The notes: a model not told the origin generated them from the sequence alone. Positions 1 through 8,100 are shown, counted from the first letter of the stretch. The stretch: DNA of 64,000 bases from CAIXSC01 sp046349855 (GCA_046349855.1 JAXMBM010000012.1:79358-143357); one strand, 5' to 3'. Made by a program: numbers and translations.

Positions 1-137
1 AATTCGCGCAAGACAATCGCGTGTCCCTTGACGATTCCCAAGATCAGCGCGACCAACTCCTCCTTGGTCTGCTTGTGCAGCTCTTTTTCGATCAGCGGAA
101 ACCGGTCGGCTTTTGAACGCTTGCGAGGTTCCTTCAT
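1..137 (-). CDS. Hypothetical protein, 5' part only (runs off left edge)
   Basis: The minus strand reads an ATG at 137 that stays open to the window edge, giving about 45 residues beginning MKEPRKRSKADRF and continuing with a Lys/Glu-rich amphipathic stretch (KELHKQTKEELVALILGIV). In-frame GTG codons just upstream could be an earlier start; an AAGAAGGG sequence sits directly before the ATG. I do not recognise the family. The segment resembles the helical N-termini that precede zinc-finger or repeat domains in some large bacterial proteins, but this is only a guess because the rest lies outside the window. Its promoter would lie in the 138-300 interval beside an IS remnant. Confidence 0.5.
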   Translation of the reverse strand, partial: MKEPRKRSKADRFPLIEKELHKQTKEELVALILGIVKGHAIVLRE

Positions 138-297
138 TCCCTTCTTCACCACGTGGGCAGTCCTTTCTTCAGGTCCTTCTGTGTTTACTGTGGGTCGTCC
201 GAGAAAGAGATGCATAGGGTGCGGCTGGCGCCGCGCTTAACCACACCGCGGCGACGACCCGGACTACCCTCGGACAGAGCCTGACTTTACCGCCGAA

Positions 298-432
298 CCC
301 ACACGAGACCCGGATGGACCAAATGTGTACGAGACAGGAATCAAGGTTGGCGACATTGAAATGGCAAAGTTGAAACTCACGCCCGCCAGATTCCACGGCG
401 ACTGGAACGACACGATCACGCCGCGCACGTAA
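298..432 (+). pseudogene. 3' remnant of an ISAzo13-family (Rhodopirellula-type DDE) transposase
   Basis: In the plus frame starting at 307 the sequence reads DPDGPNVYETGIKVGDIEMA followed by KLKLTPARFHGDWNDTITPR and a TAA at 430-432. The end 'FHGDWN-x-T-I-x-P-R' and the preceding 'Y-x-x-G-I-K-V-x-D-x-E-M' match what I recall of the C-terminus of ISAzo13-family transposases, common in planctomycetes. The frame closes at a TAA at 238-240, so only the last 45 or so codons survive. The roughly 30 bases after the stop (433-463) may be the element's terminal inverted repeat. I saw no matching left end or target duplication, so this is a decayed fragment. Family assignment is from memory. Confidence 0.55.
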
Positions 433-530
433 ATTTGCTCAAGTTATTTCTGCGCGACTCCTAAGCCCAGATCCCGGCTCTCTCTTGCGCGATCCCGCCG
501 CCGGTCCAGCTCTGGGAGTCCACTTCCGGC
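433..530. other. Intergenic stretch after the IS remnant
   Basis: Together with 138-297 this forms a gene-poor interval between the left-edge gene and the PLP enzyme. Apart from the transposase remnant I see no open frame with protein-like composition, no RNA gene and no clear terminator. The first 30 bases may be the inverted repeat of the decayed IS. Confidence 0.4.
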
Positions 531-1622
531 TCACGCGGTCCGCGTGCGGACATCGAGTGGCCAGATATCGACCAGACGATCGCCGCGAAATACGTAGTAC
601 CGTTCGTGGAGCAGAGTGCTCCAGTCACCGTAGCCCGGAATCAGTTCCAGCCGCTCGCCAATCGCTGGTCCCGGTGGCTCGGTCACCTGCAGGACTCCGT
701 GTTCCGCGGACAGCCACTGGACGGCGAGATCGGTGCGGTGCCGTACTTCGGGCAGGTGAAGTTCCGGGTTGAGCGACTTGCGGCCCGCATCGATAACCGC
801 CCGGCTCGCGGTGGGTCGACTGGTGACCGTGGCCAGCAGAAACAGAGCAAACTCCAGCGGACCGATGTGGCACTTCCGCCGATAGAACAAGTCCATGAAA
901 ATCGCGCCGCCCGCCTGGATCTCATTGACCAGCCCGGTGGCCGCCGTGACGGGAAACGATCCCGTCCCGCCCGCACTCGCCAGTGGACAGGGGATCCCGT
1001 CCGATTCGATGGCTTCCCTGGTCTGAGCGAGAAGACTCAGGGCCGCCTGGATGCGTGACTGCTTTTCGTTCGGGTCGGCCAACGTCAGCAGATGACCTTC
1101 CCACGCCATGACGCCGGCGAGGCGGAGATGGGGAGCTTGCGCGACGAGGCGCGCCAGGGCGCGGGCCGGTTCGCCCGGTTCGATCCCGCAGCGGTTCATC
1201 CCGACTTCCAACTCGATCATCACCCGCAACTCAACTCCCCCCGCAGCCGCCGCCGCGTTCAGCATCGCCACATGATCGGCATGGTCAATGACCGCGATCG
1301 GGTCCGCGTGGCGACGCAGCGCCACCAGACGTTCGAGCTTCCGCGGGCCCACCAACGGGCAGGTAATCAACAGATCGGTCACGCCGGCAGCCGCAAACGC
1401 TTCGGCCTCGCCCAGCTTGGCACAGGTGAGCCCCACCGCGCCGGCATTCATCACCCGCTTGGCCAGTCGCGTGCATTGGTAACTCTTGGCGTGCGGCCGC
1501 CAGGCCACGTGGTGCTGGCGAAAGAACGCGCTGAGCCACTCGATGTTGCGTTCCAGCGCATCCAGATCAATCACCAGTGCCGGGGTGTCCAGATCCCTGC
1601 GGGAACAGCCGAGCGACGTCAT
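531..1622 (-). CDS. PLP-dependent D-threonine aldolase / D-serine dehydratase-like enzyme
   Basis: A 363-residue protein of the alanine-racemase-fold (fold III) PLP family that includes D-threonine aldolase and D-serine dehydratase. The N-terminus LDTPALVIDLDALERNI is the family signature, and the PLP-binding Lys is K46 in WRPHAKSY. Later segments (AGVMAWEGH, ASAGGTGSF, EIQAGGAIFMD) are typical of the barrel, and H-x-x-x-x-Y-Y near the end fits the C-terminal metal/PLP domain. The frame is open upstream to 1946, but the extra residues are low-complexity, so I start at the ATG at 1622. It probably cleaves or dehydrates a D-beta-hydroxy amino acid in the cytoplasm; the exact substrate cannot be read from sequence. 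Length is normal for the family. Confidence 0.85.
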   Translation of the reverse strand: MTSLGCSRRDLDTPALVIDLDALERNIEWLSAFFRQHHVAWRPHAKSYQCTRLAKRVMNAGAVGLTCAKLGEAEAFAAAGVTDLLITCPLVGPRKLERLVALRRHADPIAVIDHADHVAMLNAAAAAGGVELRVMIELEVGMNRCGIEPGEPARALARLVAQAPHLRLAGVMAWEGHLLTLADPNEKQSRIQAALSLLAQTREAIESDGIPCPLASAGGTGSFPVTAATGLVNEIQAGGAIFMDLFYRRKCHIGPLEFALFLLATVTSRPTASRAVIDAGRKSLNPELHLPEVRHRTDLAVQWLSAEHGVLQVTEPPGPAIGERLELIPGYGDWSTLLHERYYVFRGDRLVDIWPLDVRTRTA

Positions 1623-1639
1623 TTCACGGAAACCCTGGG

Positions 1640-1753
1640 CGTGCGAGGGAAGAGGCAAGAGGCACGGAACGCGAGGCGGGAGACGCGAGGCGGGAAACCG
1701 GAGACGGGAGACGCGTGTCAGCCGTCGAGCCCAGTCAGCCGTCGAGCCCAGCC
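1640..1753. repeat. Short low-complexity tandem repeats between two genes
   Basis: From about 1640 to 1711 the plus strand is a purine-rich series of imperfect 14-base units (cgaggcgggagacg type). It is followed by two 17-base units at 1720-1736 and 1737-1753 (agccgtcgagcccagtc, one mismatch). The second array overlaps the stop codon of the DUF1552 gene, so unit expansion would change its last residues. No function is evident; it may be replication slippage. Confidence 0.6.
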
Positions 1754-3099
1754 AGCCGGCCCGTGCTGTCCCCCAACTGCTCGATCGGCGCACCGACGCG
1801 ATCGAGCAGCGAGAGGAAGAGGTTGTTGAGCGGCGTCTCGCGCTCGGCGACCAGATGTCGCCCCGGCGCAACCGTGCCGCCTCCGCGCCCCGCCAGCACG
1901 ATCGGCAGATCGTCGTGTCGGTGGCGGTTACCGTCGCTGAGTCCACTACCGTAGAGCACCAGCGAGTTATCGAGCAGCGTGCCGGAGCCTTCCGAGACCG
2001 CCTTCAGCCGCTCCACAAAGTACGCGAACTGCGACACCAGGAACTGATCGATGCGGCGGATCTTTTCGATCTTCTCGTGGTTCGCCTGGTGGTGCGACAG
2101 CTGATGATGGCCTTCGTTCACGCCCACCATCGGATAGGTCCGGTTGCTCCCCTCGTTGGCCAGCATGAAGGTCGCGACGCGCGTCGTATCGGTGCGAAAT
2201 GCCAGCACCATCAAGTCGTACATCAGGCGGACATGCTGCTCCAGATCGCTCGGCACCCCGTCCGGCAGCTTCAGGTCGGCGGTGGCGGGAACCGCGGCCC
2301 GCTCGGCGCCGCTTTCCCGTTCCGTTCGCTGGATGCGCTGCTCCAGTTCCCGCACTCCGGTAAAGTACTCGTCGATCTTCCGGCGATCGGTCGGTCCGAG
2401 GACCTGCTGCAACTTCCGCGCGTCATCGGCGACCAGGTCGAGGATGCTCTGGCGGAAGAAGTCCCGATCGTTCGCGCCTTTGCCGCCACTGCTGCCCGCG
2501 CCAAACAGCCGATCGAAGACGAGCCGCGGCTGAATCTCCTTCGCCATCGGCGTGGTCGAATTCTTCCAGGAGATGGTATTTGAGTAGGCGCAGCTGTAGC
2601 CGGAGTCACAGCTGCCGGCCTGCCGACCCCGCTCGATGCCGATCTCCAGGGAGGGGAGCCGCGTCTGCGAGCCGATCTTCTCGGCGGCCGCCTGGTCGGC
2701 AGAGATGCCCACGCGAATGTCGGCCCCGGCTGTCTTCACGGGGTGAGCGCCGGTGAGAAACGATGCGGCAGACCGCGCGTGATCCCCCGGCCCATCTCCC
2801 TTGGCTCGGCCGTTGTCCTGGGCCAGCCCGCTGATGACGAGCAGATCCTGCTGGAACGTGGCCAGCGGCGCCAAGGTTGCCGGGAGTTCGTAACTGGCGC
2901 CGGTCGAGTTCGGCTTCCAGCTATCCATGATCGCGCCGTTAGGGAAGAAGATGAAGGCCAACCGCACCGGTGGCTGGCCATCCCTTGACTCCCCGCGGCT
3001 CACTCGGGGGGCCAGTGCTTCCAACCAGGGCAAGCCCATGGCCACCCCGGCACCTCGGAGAAACGTCCGCCGATTCGCATACCGCTCAGCCGCGTTCAT
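1735..3099 (-). CDS. DUF1552 family exported protein
   Basis: A 454-residue DUF1552 protein, a family almost confined to planctomycetes and their relatives and usually encoded next to DUF1592-type cytochromes. The N-terminus carries a twin-arginine motif (R10-R11-T-F-L-R) and a hydrophobic stretch, so Tat export is likely. Recognisable segments are RLAFIFFPNGAIMDSWKP, PATLAPLATFQQDLLVISGL and DHARSAASFLTGAHP near the front, and LVLYGSGLSDGNRHRHDDLP near the end. The ATG at 3099 overlaps the stop of the upstream gene (ATGA), with GAGGAG about eight bases before it, so translation is coupled to the DUF1592 gene. The biochemical role is unknown. The last codons lie in a 17-base tandem repeat. 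Confidence 0.9.
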   Translation of the reverse strand: MNAAERYANRRTFLRGAGVAMGLPWLEALAPRVSRGESRDGQPPVRLAFIFFPNGAIMDSWKPNSTGASYELPATLAPLATFQQDLLVISGLAQDNGRAKGDGPGDHARSAASFLTGAHPVKTAGADIRVGISADQAAAEKIGSQTRLPSLEIGIERGRQAGSCDSGYSCAYSNTISWKNSTTPMAKEIQPRLVFDRLFGAGSSGGKGANDRDFFRQSILDLVADDARKLQQVLGPTDRRKIDEYFTGVRELEQRIQRTERESGAERAAVPATADLKLPDGVPSDLEQHVRLMYDLMVLAFRTDTTRVATFMLANEGSNRTYPMVGVNEGHHQLSHHQANHEKIEKIRRIDQFLVSQFAYFVERLKAVSEGSGTLLDNSLVLYGSGLSDGNRHRHDDLPIVLAGRGGGTVAPGRHLVAERETPLNNLFLSLLDRVGAPIEQLGDSTGRLAGLDG

Positions 3100-5492
3100 C
3101 GTTGAGTCTCCTCGCCACGCCGCATGCGGAACGGTTCGCTCCGCACAATCGACTCGATCATCGCCGACAATCGGTCACCGCCTTCGTGTGTCTGCCGGAC
3201 AATCCGCTCCACGACACAGCGGTCGGCGGCCTCCAGCCCCCGTCCCAAGGCATAGGTTAACATCCGTTGAGCGACCGTTCTCGTAAATTCGGCTCGCCGG
3301 GACTTCAAAATGGCGACAAGTTCGCCCGGTCCCTGGAATTTCGCGCCGTCCGGGAGCGTGCCGGCCGCGTCCACCGGCTGATTGCCGTCCCGTTCCCGCC
3401 ATCGGCCCAGGGCGTCGAAATTCTCGAAGCCAAACCCCAGCGCGTCCATCTGCAGGTGGCATACGGCACAGTTGGGGTCACGGCGGTGGAGTTCCAGCTG
3501 CTGGCGAAGCGTCGCGTCCGGAGCCGCTTTCTGGGTCGCGGCGAGTTCCGGGGCGTTGGGTGGCGGATCGGGCGGCGGGGTGCCGAGAATGTTCTCCAGG
3601 ATCCACTTGCCGCGTTTCACGGGGGAAGTCCGCGTGGGGTTCGAGGTCAGCGTCAGCACGCTGGCGTGCGTGAGCACTCCGGCACGTTTCGTCCCCCGCA
3701 AGCTGGCCCGCCGAAACTCCTTCCCCTTGATGCCACTCAGGCCATAATGCCGCGCCAGCCGCTCGTTGACGAACGTGAAATCGGCATCGAGCAGTTCGAG
3801 CAGACTGCGGTCGTCGCGCAGAATGGCGTCGAACACCAGCTCGGTCTCCCGCCGCATGTCCGCCCGCAAGGCGGCGCTGAAGTCGGGAAACTGCTGCGGG
3901 TCGGGGGTGACTTCGTCGAGCCCGCGGAGGTTGAGCCACTGGGCGGCGAAGTTCTCGGCCAGCGCCACCGATCGGGGATCCGCCAGCAGCCGGCGCGTCT
4001 GTTCGAGCAGCACCGCCTCGTCCCGCAACCGTCCCCGTTCGGCGGCCTCGAGCAGTTCGTCGTCCGGCATGCTGCTCCAGAGAAAGTACGACAGTCGTGA
4101 TGCCAGTTCGAAGTCACTCACCGCATGTCGGTCGCGCGGGTCCTCCGGCGCCTGATCCCGCTCGACGCGAAACAGGAAATGCGGCGAGACCAGCAGCGCC
4201 GTCAGAGCCACTTCGAGTCCGCGCGGATAACTCACTCCGCGCTCCACCGCCTGCTGCACCAACCGGGCGTACGCGTCCACCTCGCTGTCCCGCGGGGCAC
4301 GACGAAACGCGCGGCGCACGACGGGTGCCAGCGTCAACCGCGCCGCGTCCACCGGCGCCCGCCCGCGCTCCGGCAGCACCAGCGTCAGGTGAGTACGACG
4401 CTCGGTGGTCGGCCGTTCGTCGAGCGGCCCTTCGAGCTCAAAGGCGCCGACGAACAGATTCCGGTCCCGCTGGTCGCGCTGCGGTGCATCGGGCTGATAG
4501 AAGTCGTTGATGAAATGGGCGGAAAAACGCCGCTCACCGGGCTCCAGCGGCAACCGTATTTCATGCTCCGCCGGCCGATCCGCCGGCGCCGCGACGTCGA
4601 AGGTCCGGACGACACGGCCATCGAGCTGCAATTCGAGCTTGGGGAGTTCGTCACCGGCCCGCTGCCCGGCCGCTCGCACGCGCAGGAAGTAGTCACCCCG
4701 CCGCTCGACCTGGAACCGCGCCGTAACCGAGCCGCGCGAAGTGATTGAATAGATGCCGAACGGAGAGAGCCGCGCCGACCCTTCGGCCTCAAGCTCCCGC
4801 CCGCGCCGCAATCGTTTCTCCGCCTGAGGTGGAGTGGCCTGGGCGACCGCCGACGCCGCCACCCGCTCGGCCGACCCCAGATACTTCTCCACCAGCAACG
4901 GGGAAACGGAGAGCACGTCGCCGATGTTGTCAAACCCGTGACCGACGTCGTCGGTCGGGAAGTCATCCGCCGGCCGGAAATCGACCCCCAGCAGATCCCG
5001 CACCGTGTTGTTGTATTCCACGCGATTCAGCCGCCGGATCGTCACTCGCCCCGGATCCACGGCGGAGTCCCGTTCGCAGTCGAGCTGGTACAGGGTCCGT
5101 TCCAGGTAGCGCACGAGTGTCCGCTTTTCCTCGGCAGTCAACCGCGGACGGTCGGCCGGGGGCATGGCGTCCGACTCGATCATGTCGAGCACGGTTCGCC
5201 AGGGTGCGGGTTGAGCCAGGACGGACGCGTGATCGGGAAAACGTCCCAGATCGAGCTCCGCTTCCTGCTTCCGTGGACCATGGCAGCTTAAGCAATGCCG
5301 CTTCACGATCGCCAGCACCGGCCCGCGGAAGGTCTGGACGTCGTCCACAGGGGGCGGATCGGCCGCCGCCACACGCCCCTTCGGACACCAGGCGCTGGCC
5401 AGACAGGTCCCGAGGAACAGGAGGGTCCCGGCCCGCGCAATTCCCCAGCGCATTCGGTATCTGGTTCGACCGCCACTGACGGGATCCCGCAT
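3096..5492 (-). CDS. Multi-domain planctomycete cytochrome (DUF1587/1595/1592/1588/1585)
   Basis: A 798-residue exported protein. After a signal peptide (about residues 15-45) comes a c-type haem site C67-L-S-C70-H71. Then follow DUF1587 (RVEYNNTVRDLLGVDF), a carbohydrate-binding-like insert, DUF1595 (VRRAFRRAPRDSEVDAYARL), DUF1592 (RLSYFLWSSMPDDELLEAAE), DUF1588 (RAGVLTHASVLTLTSNPTRT and HASVLTLTSNPTRTSPVKRG) with a second CxxCH (CAVCH), and a DUF1585 end. The frame opens at 5645, but the ATG at 5492 has GGAAGGGGAAG before it and leads into the signal peptide. It is thought to be a periplasmic haem protein working with the DUF1552 partner, whose start overlaps its stop; function is not established. 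Confidence 0.9.
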   Translation of the reverse strand: MRDPVSGGRTRYRMRWGIARAGTLLFLGTCLASAWCPKGRVAAADPPPVDDVQTFRGPVLAIVKRHCLSCHGPRKQEAELDLGRFPDHASVLAQPAPWRTVLDMIESDAMPPADRPRLTAEEKRTLVRYLERTLYQLDCERDSAVDPGRVTIRRLNRVEYNNTVRDLLGVDFRPADDFPTDDVGHGFDNIGDVLSVSPLLVEKYLGSAERVAASAVAQATPPQAEKRLRRGRELEAEGSARLSPFGIYSITSRGSVTARFQVERRGDYFLRVRAAGQRAGDELPKLELQLDGRVVRTFDVAAPADRPAEHEIRLPLEPGERRFSAHFINDFYQPDAPQRDQRDRNLFVGAFELEGPLDERPTTERRTHLTLVLPERGRAPVDAARLTLAPVVRRAFRRAPRDSEVDAYARLVQQAVERGVSYPRGLEVALTALLVSPHFLFRVERDQAPEDPRDRHAVSDFELASRLSYFLWSSMPDDELLEAAERGRLRDEAVLLEQTRRLLADPRSVALAENFAAQWLNLRGLDEVTPDPQQFPDFSAALRADMRRETELVFDAILRDDRSLLELLDADFTFVNERLARHYGLSGIKGKEFRRASLRGTKRAGVLTHASVLTLTSNPTRTSPVKRGKWILENILGTPPPDPPPNAPELAATQKAAPDATLRQQLELHRRDPNCAVCHLQMDALGFGFENFDALGRWRERDGNQPVDAAGTLPDGAKFQGPGELVAILKSRRAEFTRTVAQRMLTYALGRGLEAADRCVVERIVRQTHEGGDRLSAMIESIVRSEPFRMRRGEETQR

Positions 5493-5594
5493 CGACTTCC
5501 CCTTCCTGCTACCTCTCTCTAACTCGCTGCCACCCCCAAGGTTGCGGGGAGCCGCAGGAATTGCGGAAAACCAAAGGTGGAAAGAGAGTTGCCA

Positions 5595-5624
5595 TTGAAA
5601 GTCGGACCTGGAGTTCGATATCCT
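5595..5624 (+). promoter_or_regulatory. Candidate sigma70-type promoter for the lipoprotein gene
   Basis: TTGAAA at 5595-5600 and TATCCT at 5619-5624 are separated by 18 bases and lie about 75 bases before the lipoprotein ATG, in the intergenic space between divergent genes. This is a consensus match by eye only. Confidence 0.4.
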
Positions 5625-5697
5625 ATCATTCCTGTCATTTTTCACGAAATCTCAGCGTGATCGCAATTCTGCTTCGACAGATAGGAGTGCCGCAAGC

Positions 5698-6123
5698 ATG
5701 CGCCGAACGACCGGGATGGGCAACTGGGGATGGCTGGTGGTCTTGGTAGTCGTTTCTCTGGCGGGCTGCGGTCCCGGTTCCGGTGGCAAATTGGCTCTCT
5801 CGGGTAAAGTCACCCTCAAGGGTCAGCCGCTCGCCAACGGCACGATCGAGTTCACGTCGGCCGACCAGACCCAGATGAGCGGCGGTGTGATCAAGAACGG
5901 CGAGTACAAGATTGACGCCGTGCAGGGGTTGCCGCCGGGCGATTACACGGTGCGGATCCACGCCGCCTCGGAGACGGCCGCATCGGCCAGCGAGCCACCG
6001 GGAACCGACAGTCTTCAGCCGCCGGCCAAGGAACTGATTCCCGATGAGTACAACGTCATGTCGACGATCAAGGCCAAAGTGAGCGATGGGCAGCCGAACG
6101 TGTTCAATTACGATATTCCCTAG
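5698..6123 (+). CDS. Small planctomycete lipoprotein with carboxypeptidase-regulatory-like fold
   Basis: A 141-residue lipoprotein: hydrophobic leader WGWLVVLVVVSLAGC with lipobox Cys24, then one beta-sandwich domain (LSGKVTLKGQPLANGTIEFT ... LPPGDYTVRIHA). Such short proteins, often annotated as carboxypeptidase regulatory-like, are very often encoded directly before DUF1559 genes in planctomycetes, as here. AGGAG lies before the ATG. The product is probably anchored to a membrane on the outer face; its partner is unknown. The gene ends in an 11-base tandem duplication (attccctagtt at 6115-6125 and 6126-6136) that repeats the stop codon next to the inserted repeat element. Confidence 0.85.
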   Translation: MRRTTGMGNWGWLVVLVVVSLAGCGPGSGGKLALSGKVTLKGQPLANGTIEFTSADQTQMSGGVIKNGEYKIDAVQGLPPGDYTVRIHAASETAASASEPPGTDSLQPPAKELIPDEYNVMSTIKAKVSDGQPNVFNYDIP

Positions 6124-6131
6124 TTATTCCC

Positions 6132-6318
6132 TAGTTGGACAGCGCCAGGTTCTCCGGCTTCAGGCAGTGTGAAGTGTTCATTTGCGTGCAGCTTAGTGTG
6201 GATCGTGGCAATGCGGGGCTTTGCAATGCGGGGCTTTGTCGTGATCCAACGACCGGACACAGAGGCGTTGGATCGCGGAGCCCCACCACGACTATGGCAA
6301 CTGAGCGCTGTCCGACTA
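6132..6318. repeat. MITE-like dispersed repeat, copy 1
   Basis: A 187-base element related to the one at 24316-24498. Its ends are imperfect inverted repeats: tagttggacagcgcc at 6132-6146 against the complement of agcgctgtccgacta at 6304-6318 (13 of 15 match), each beginning with TA. Inside, a hairpin forms between the segments around 6241-6252 and 6265-6276. This copy has an internal 15-base duplication (caatgcggggctttg twice near 6209-6238). No long ORF is present. It sits between the lipoprotein and the DUF1559 gene and would be part of any shared transcript. Confidence 0.7.
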
Positions 6319-6360
6319 GAGCGCTGTACGACTAGTGCGCTGTACGACTAGTGCGCTGTC
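6305..6360. repeat. 16-base tandem repeat at the right end of repeat copy 1
   Basis: Units gcgctgtccgactaga (6305-6320), gcgctgtacgactagt (6321-6336) and gcgctgtacgactagt (6337-6352) are followed by a partial unit at 6353-6360. The unit is the terminal repeat of the MITE-like element reiterated, so the array probably grew by slippage or repeated end duplication after insertion. Confidence 0.75.
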
Positions 6361-6526
6361 GAGGCCAGGGCTTTGAGTTGTCCGTCGTACCCGAAATGGA
6401 AACATTGGCGGAACACTCGAGCGAATTTCCGGCAGCGGATCGCAGTTTCGGATCGTGATGGTGAGAGGCCGTAATCGTCCTTTTCTTGCTTCTTATTTCG
6501 TTCCTTTTCTCTTGGAGGATTCGACC
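6361..6526 (+). other. Leader region of the DUF1559 gene
   Basis: About 165 bases between the repeat and the DUF1559 start. It ends with a T-rich stretch and a strong GGAGG at about 6514-6520. I see no ORF or terminator here; a promoter is possible but I could not assign one. Confidence 0.3.
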
Positions 6527-7450
6527 ATGAAACGTGCGAGTCGTCGGGGCTTTACGCTGGTAGAGCTCCTTGTGGTGATCGCCATTATCGGCATTCTGGT
6601 GGCGCTGCTGCTGCCTGCCGTGCAAGCCGCCCGTGAGGCCTCGCGGCGATCGTCGTGCATCAACAACCTCAAACAGATTGCCCTGGCAACGCACAATTAT
6701 CACGACACCTACAAGGTGTTTCCCGTCGGTGCGTACAGCTGCTGCTGGGGAACGTGGCAGGTGGCCATCATGCCGTATTTGGAACAGACCAACGTGAGCG
6801 ATCTGTACCAGAATATCGGCTTGTACGACGTGCCGAACGCCAACTGGCGCTACAGTGGCTCGGTCAACCGACCGGTGGTCAGCTTCCGTTTCTCAGCGCT
6901 GACCTGCCCCAGCAGTGATGTGCGGGCGGCCCCGATCGCCACGATCACCAGCCACAACTATGCGGCCAACTACGGCAACACGTCGTACAGCCAGCAGGCC
7001 AACCTCAACGGCGTGATCTTCGGCCAGGCACCGTTCTCGCCTATCGCCAGCGCCACGCAACCGCCGCGTGAAATCGGCTTCCAGTCGATCACCGACGGCA
7101 CCAGTTCCACGCTGTTGTTTGCGGAAGTGCGGCAAGCGGTGGGCTCCGACCTCCGCGGCTTCACCTGGTGGGGAGATGCCTCGGGCTTCGAGACCTACCT
7201 GGCACCCAATTCGCCGCTGCCCGATCGCATTTACACGTCGGGCTATTGCAACAACAACCCGCCCAACCCGCCCTGCGCTGTAGCAACCTCCTCCGACCCG
7301 ACGATGTTTGCGGCGCGGAGCCGGCATCCGGGCGGTGTCCAAGTGGCGTTCTGCGATGGCTCGGCGCGGTTCATCGCCAACACCATCCAGCTTTCCACGT
7401 GGCGTGCGCTGAGCACATCGCAGGGCGGCGAGGCGGTGAGCAACTACTAA
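6527..7450 (+). CDS. DUF1559 (SBP_bac_10) pilin-like protein
   Basis: A 307-residue DUF1559 protein, hugely expanded in planctomycetes. The N-terminus RRGFTLVELLVVIAIIGILV is a type IV pilin methylation/cleavage motif (cleavage after Gly8), followed by the hydrophobic helix and the family stretch REASRRSSCINNLKQI. The C-terminus has the characteristic H-x9-D-G (RHPGGVQVAFCDG). The product should be processed by prepilin peptidase and sit in the envelope as a pseudopilin-like subunit; no function has been firmly shown. The ATG at 6527 has GGAGG upstream. The lipoprotein gene lies upstream beyond the inserted repeat. Confidence 0.93.
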   Translation: MKRASRRGFTLVELLVVIAIIGILVALLLPAVQAAREASRRSSCINNLKQIALATHNYHDTYKVFPVGAYSCCWGTWQVAIMPYLEQTNVSDLYQNIGLYDVPNANWRYSGSVNRPVVSFRFSALTCPSSDVRAAPIATITSHNYAANYGNTSYSQQANLNGVIFGQAPFSPIASATQPPREIGFQSITDGTSSTLLFAEVRQAVGSDLRGFTWWGDASGFETYLAPNSPLPDRIYTSGYCNNNPPNPPCAVATSSDPTMFAARSRHPGGVQVAFCDGSARFIANTIQLSTWRALSTSQGGEAVSNY

Positions 7451-7472
7451 GAGCGTCCAGACCGCGAACTTC

Positions 7473-7550
7473 GGCGAGCGGTGGGCGTCAGCCCACTGTT
7501 TCGCCGAGGGGCGAGTTTTGGAAACAGTGGGCTGACGCCCACCGCTCGCC
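7473..7550. repeat. Perfect 30-base-pair hairpin after the DUF1559 gene
   Basis: Bases 7473-7502 are the exact reverse complement of 7521-7550, with an 18-base loop. The arm contains ggtgggcgtcagcccactg, itself partly palindromic. It lies 22 bases after the DUF1559 stop and could end transcription from that side, but it has no T-run and its perfect long arms look more like a mobile or REP-type dispersed sequence. Confidence 0.8.
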
Positions 7551-7598
7551 AGCCACCGCTCGCCAGCCACCGCTCGCCGGCCACCGCGCGCCGGCCAC
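7543..7598. repeat. 14-base tandem repeat, four units
   Basis: Units cgctcgccagccac (7543-7556), the same (7557-7570), cgctcgccggccac (7571-7584) and cgcgcgccggccac (7585-7598) run directly out of the right arm of the hairpin. The first unit begins inside the arm, so the array seems to have arisen from the hairpin's end, as with the 16-base array at 6305. Confidence 0.8.
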
Positions 7599-7639
7599 CG
7601 CACGGTTGGGCAACTCGAAGCTCTGGCTTTGACAGAGCC

Positions 7640-7951
7640 CTAAATCACGTCCTCGACCTCGGTGTAGACAAACGTCACTCCCCCGCTGGCATAGTTGGGC
7701 ACGTCGTTCACCGCGGCCTGCCCCTCGGGAGATGCCAGGATGGCGTCGAGTTGTTCGCGACTGTCGGCGTACAGATCGGCCACGTAGTAGTAAGGCGCTG
7801 GCCCCCCGCCCGGTACACCGGTCACCTTGCCGATCGTCCACTTACGCAAGCCTTGCATCCGCCGAGCCAGCGGAATGTGGATGTCGGCGTAATATCGGTC
7901 GAATGCCGCTGGATCCCGCGGCTGGCCATAGAGTACCAACAGACGGATCAT
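7640..7951 (-). CDS. EthD-family small protein
   Basis: A 103-residue protein of the EthD family (dimeric alpha/beta barrel). MIRLLVLYG at the front, FDRYYADIHIPLARRM (family D-x-Y-Y-x-x-x-H-x-P) and a C-terminal VPNYASGGVTFVYTEVEDVI support this. EthD was first linked to ethyl tert-butyl ether degradation, but most members have no known reaction. The frame runs up to 8104, overlapping the upstream YbjN-like stop, yet the added residues are low-complexity, so I start at ATG 7951 with GGGGAG upstream. It is co-directional with the YbjN-like gene, 149 bases downstream. Confidence 0.8.
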   Translation of the reverse strand: MIRLLVLYGQPRDPAAFDRYYADIHIPLARRMQGLRKWTIGKVTGVPGGGPAPYYYVADLYADSREQLDAILASPEGQAAVNDVPNYASGGVTFVYTEVEDVI

Positions 7952-8100
7952 CCGAGACCGCTCCCCTGTACGCGGCGGGCGCATGGGACAGGATGCTGCC
8001 GACCGCGAGTGACGCCCGCTCGCGCACCGCGATCGGGCCACGGTGGCGGCCGCGGCGGCGGCACCCCCCGCCAGCCGGCCGGCCACCCCGCAGCCCAGAC

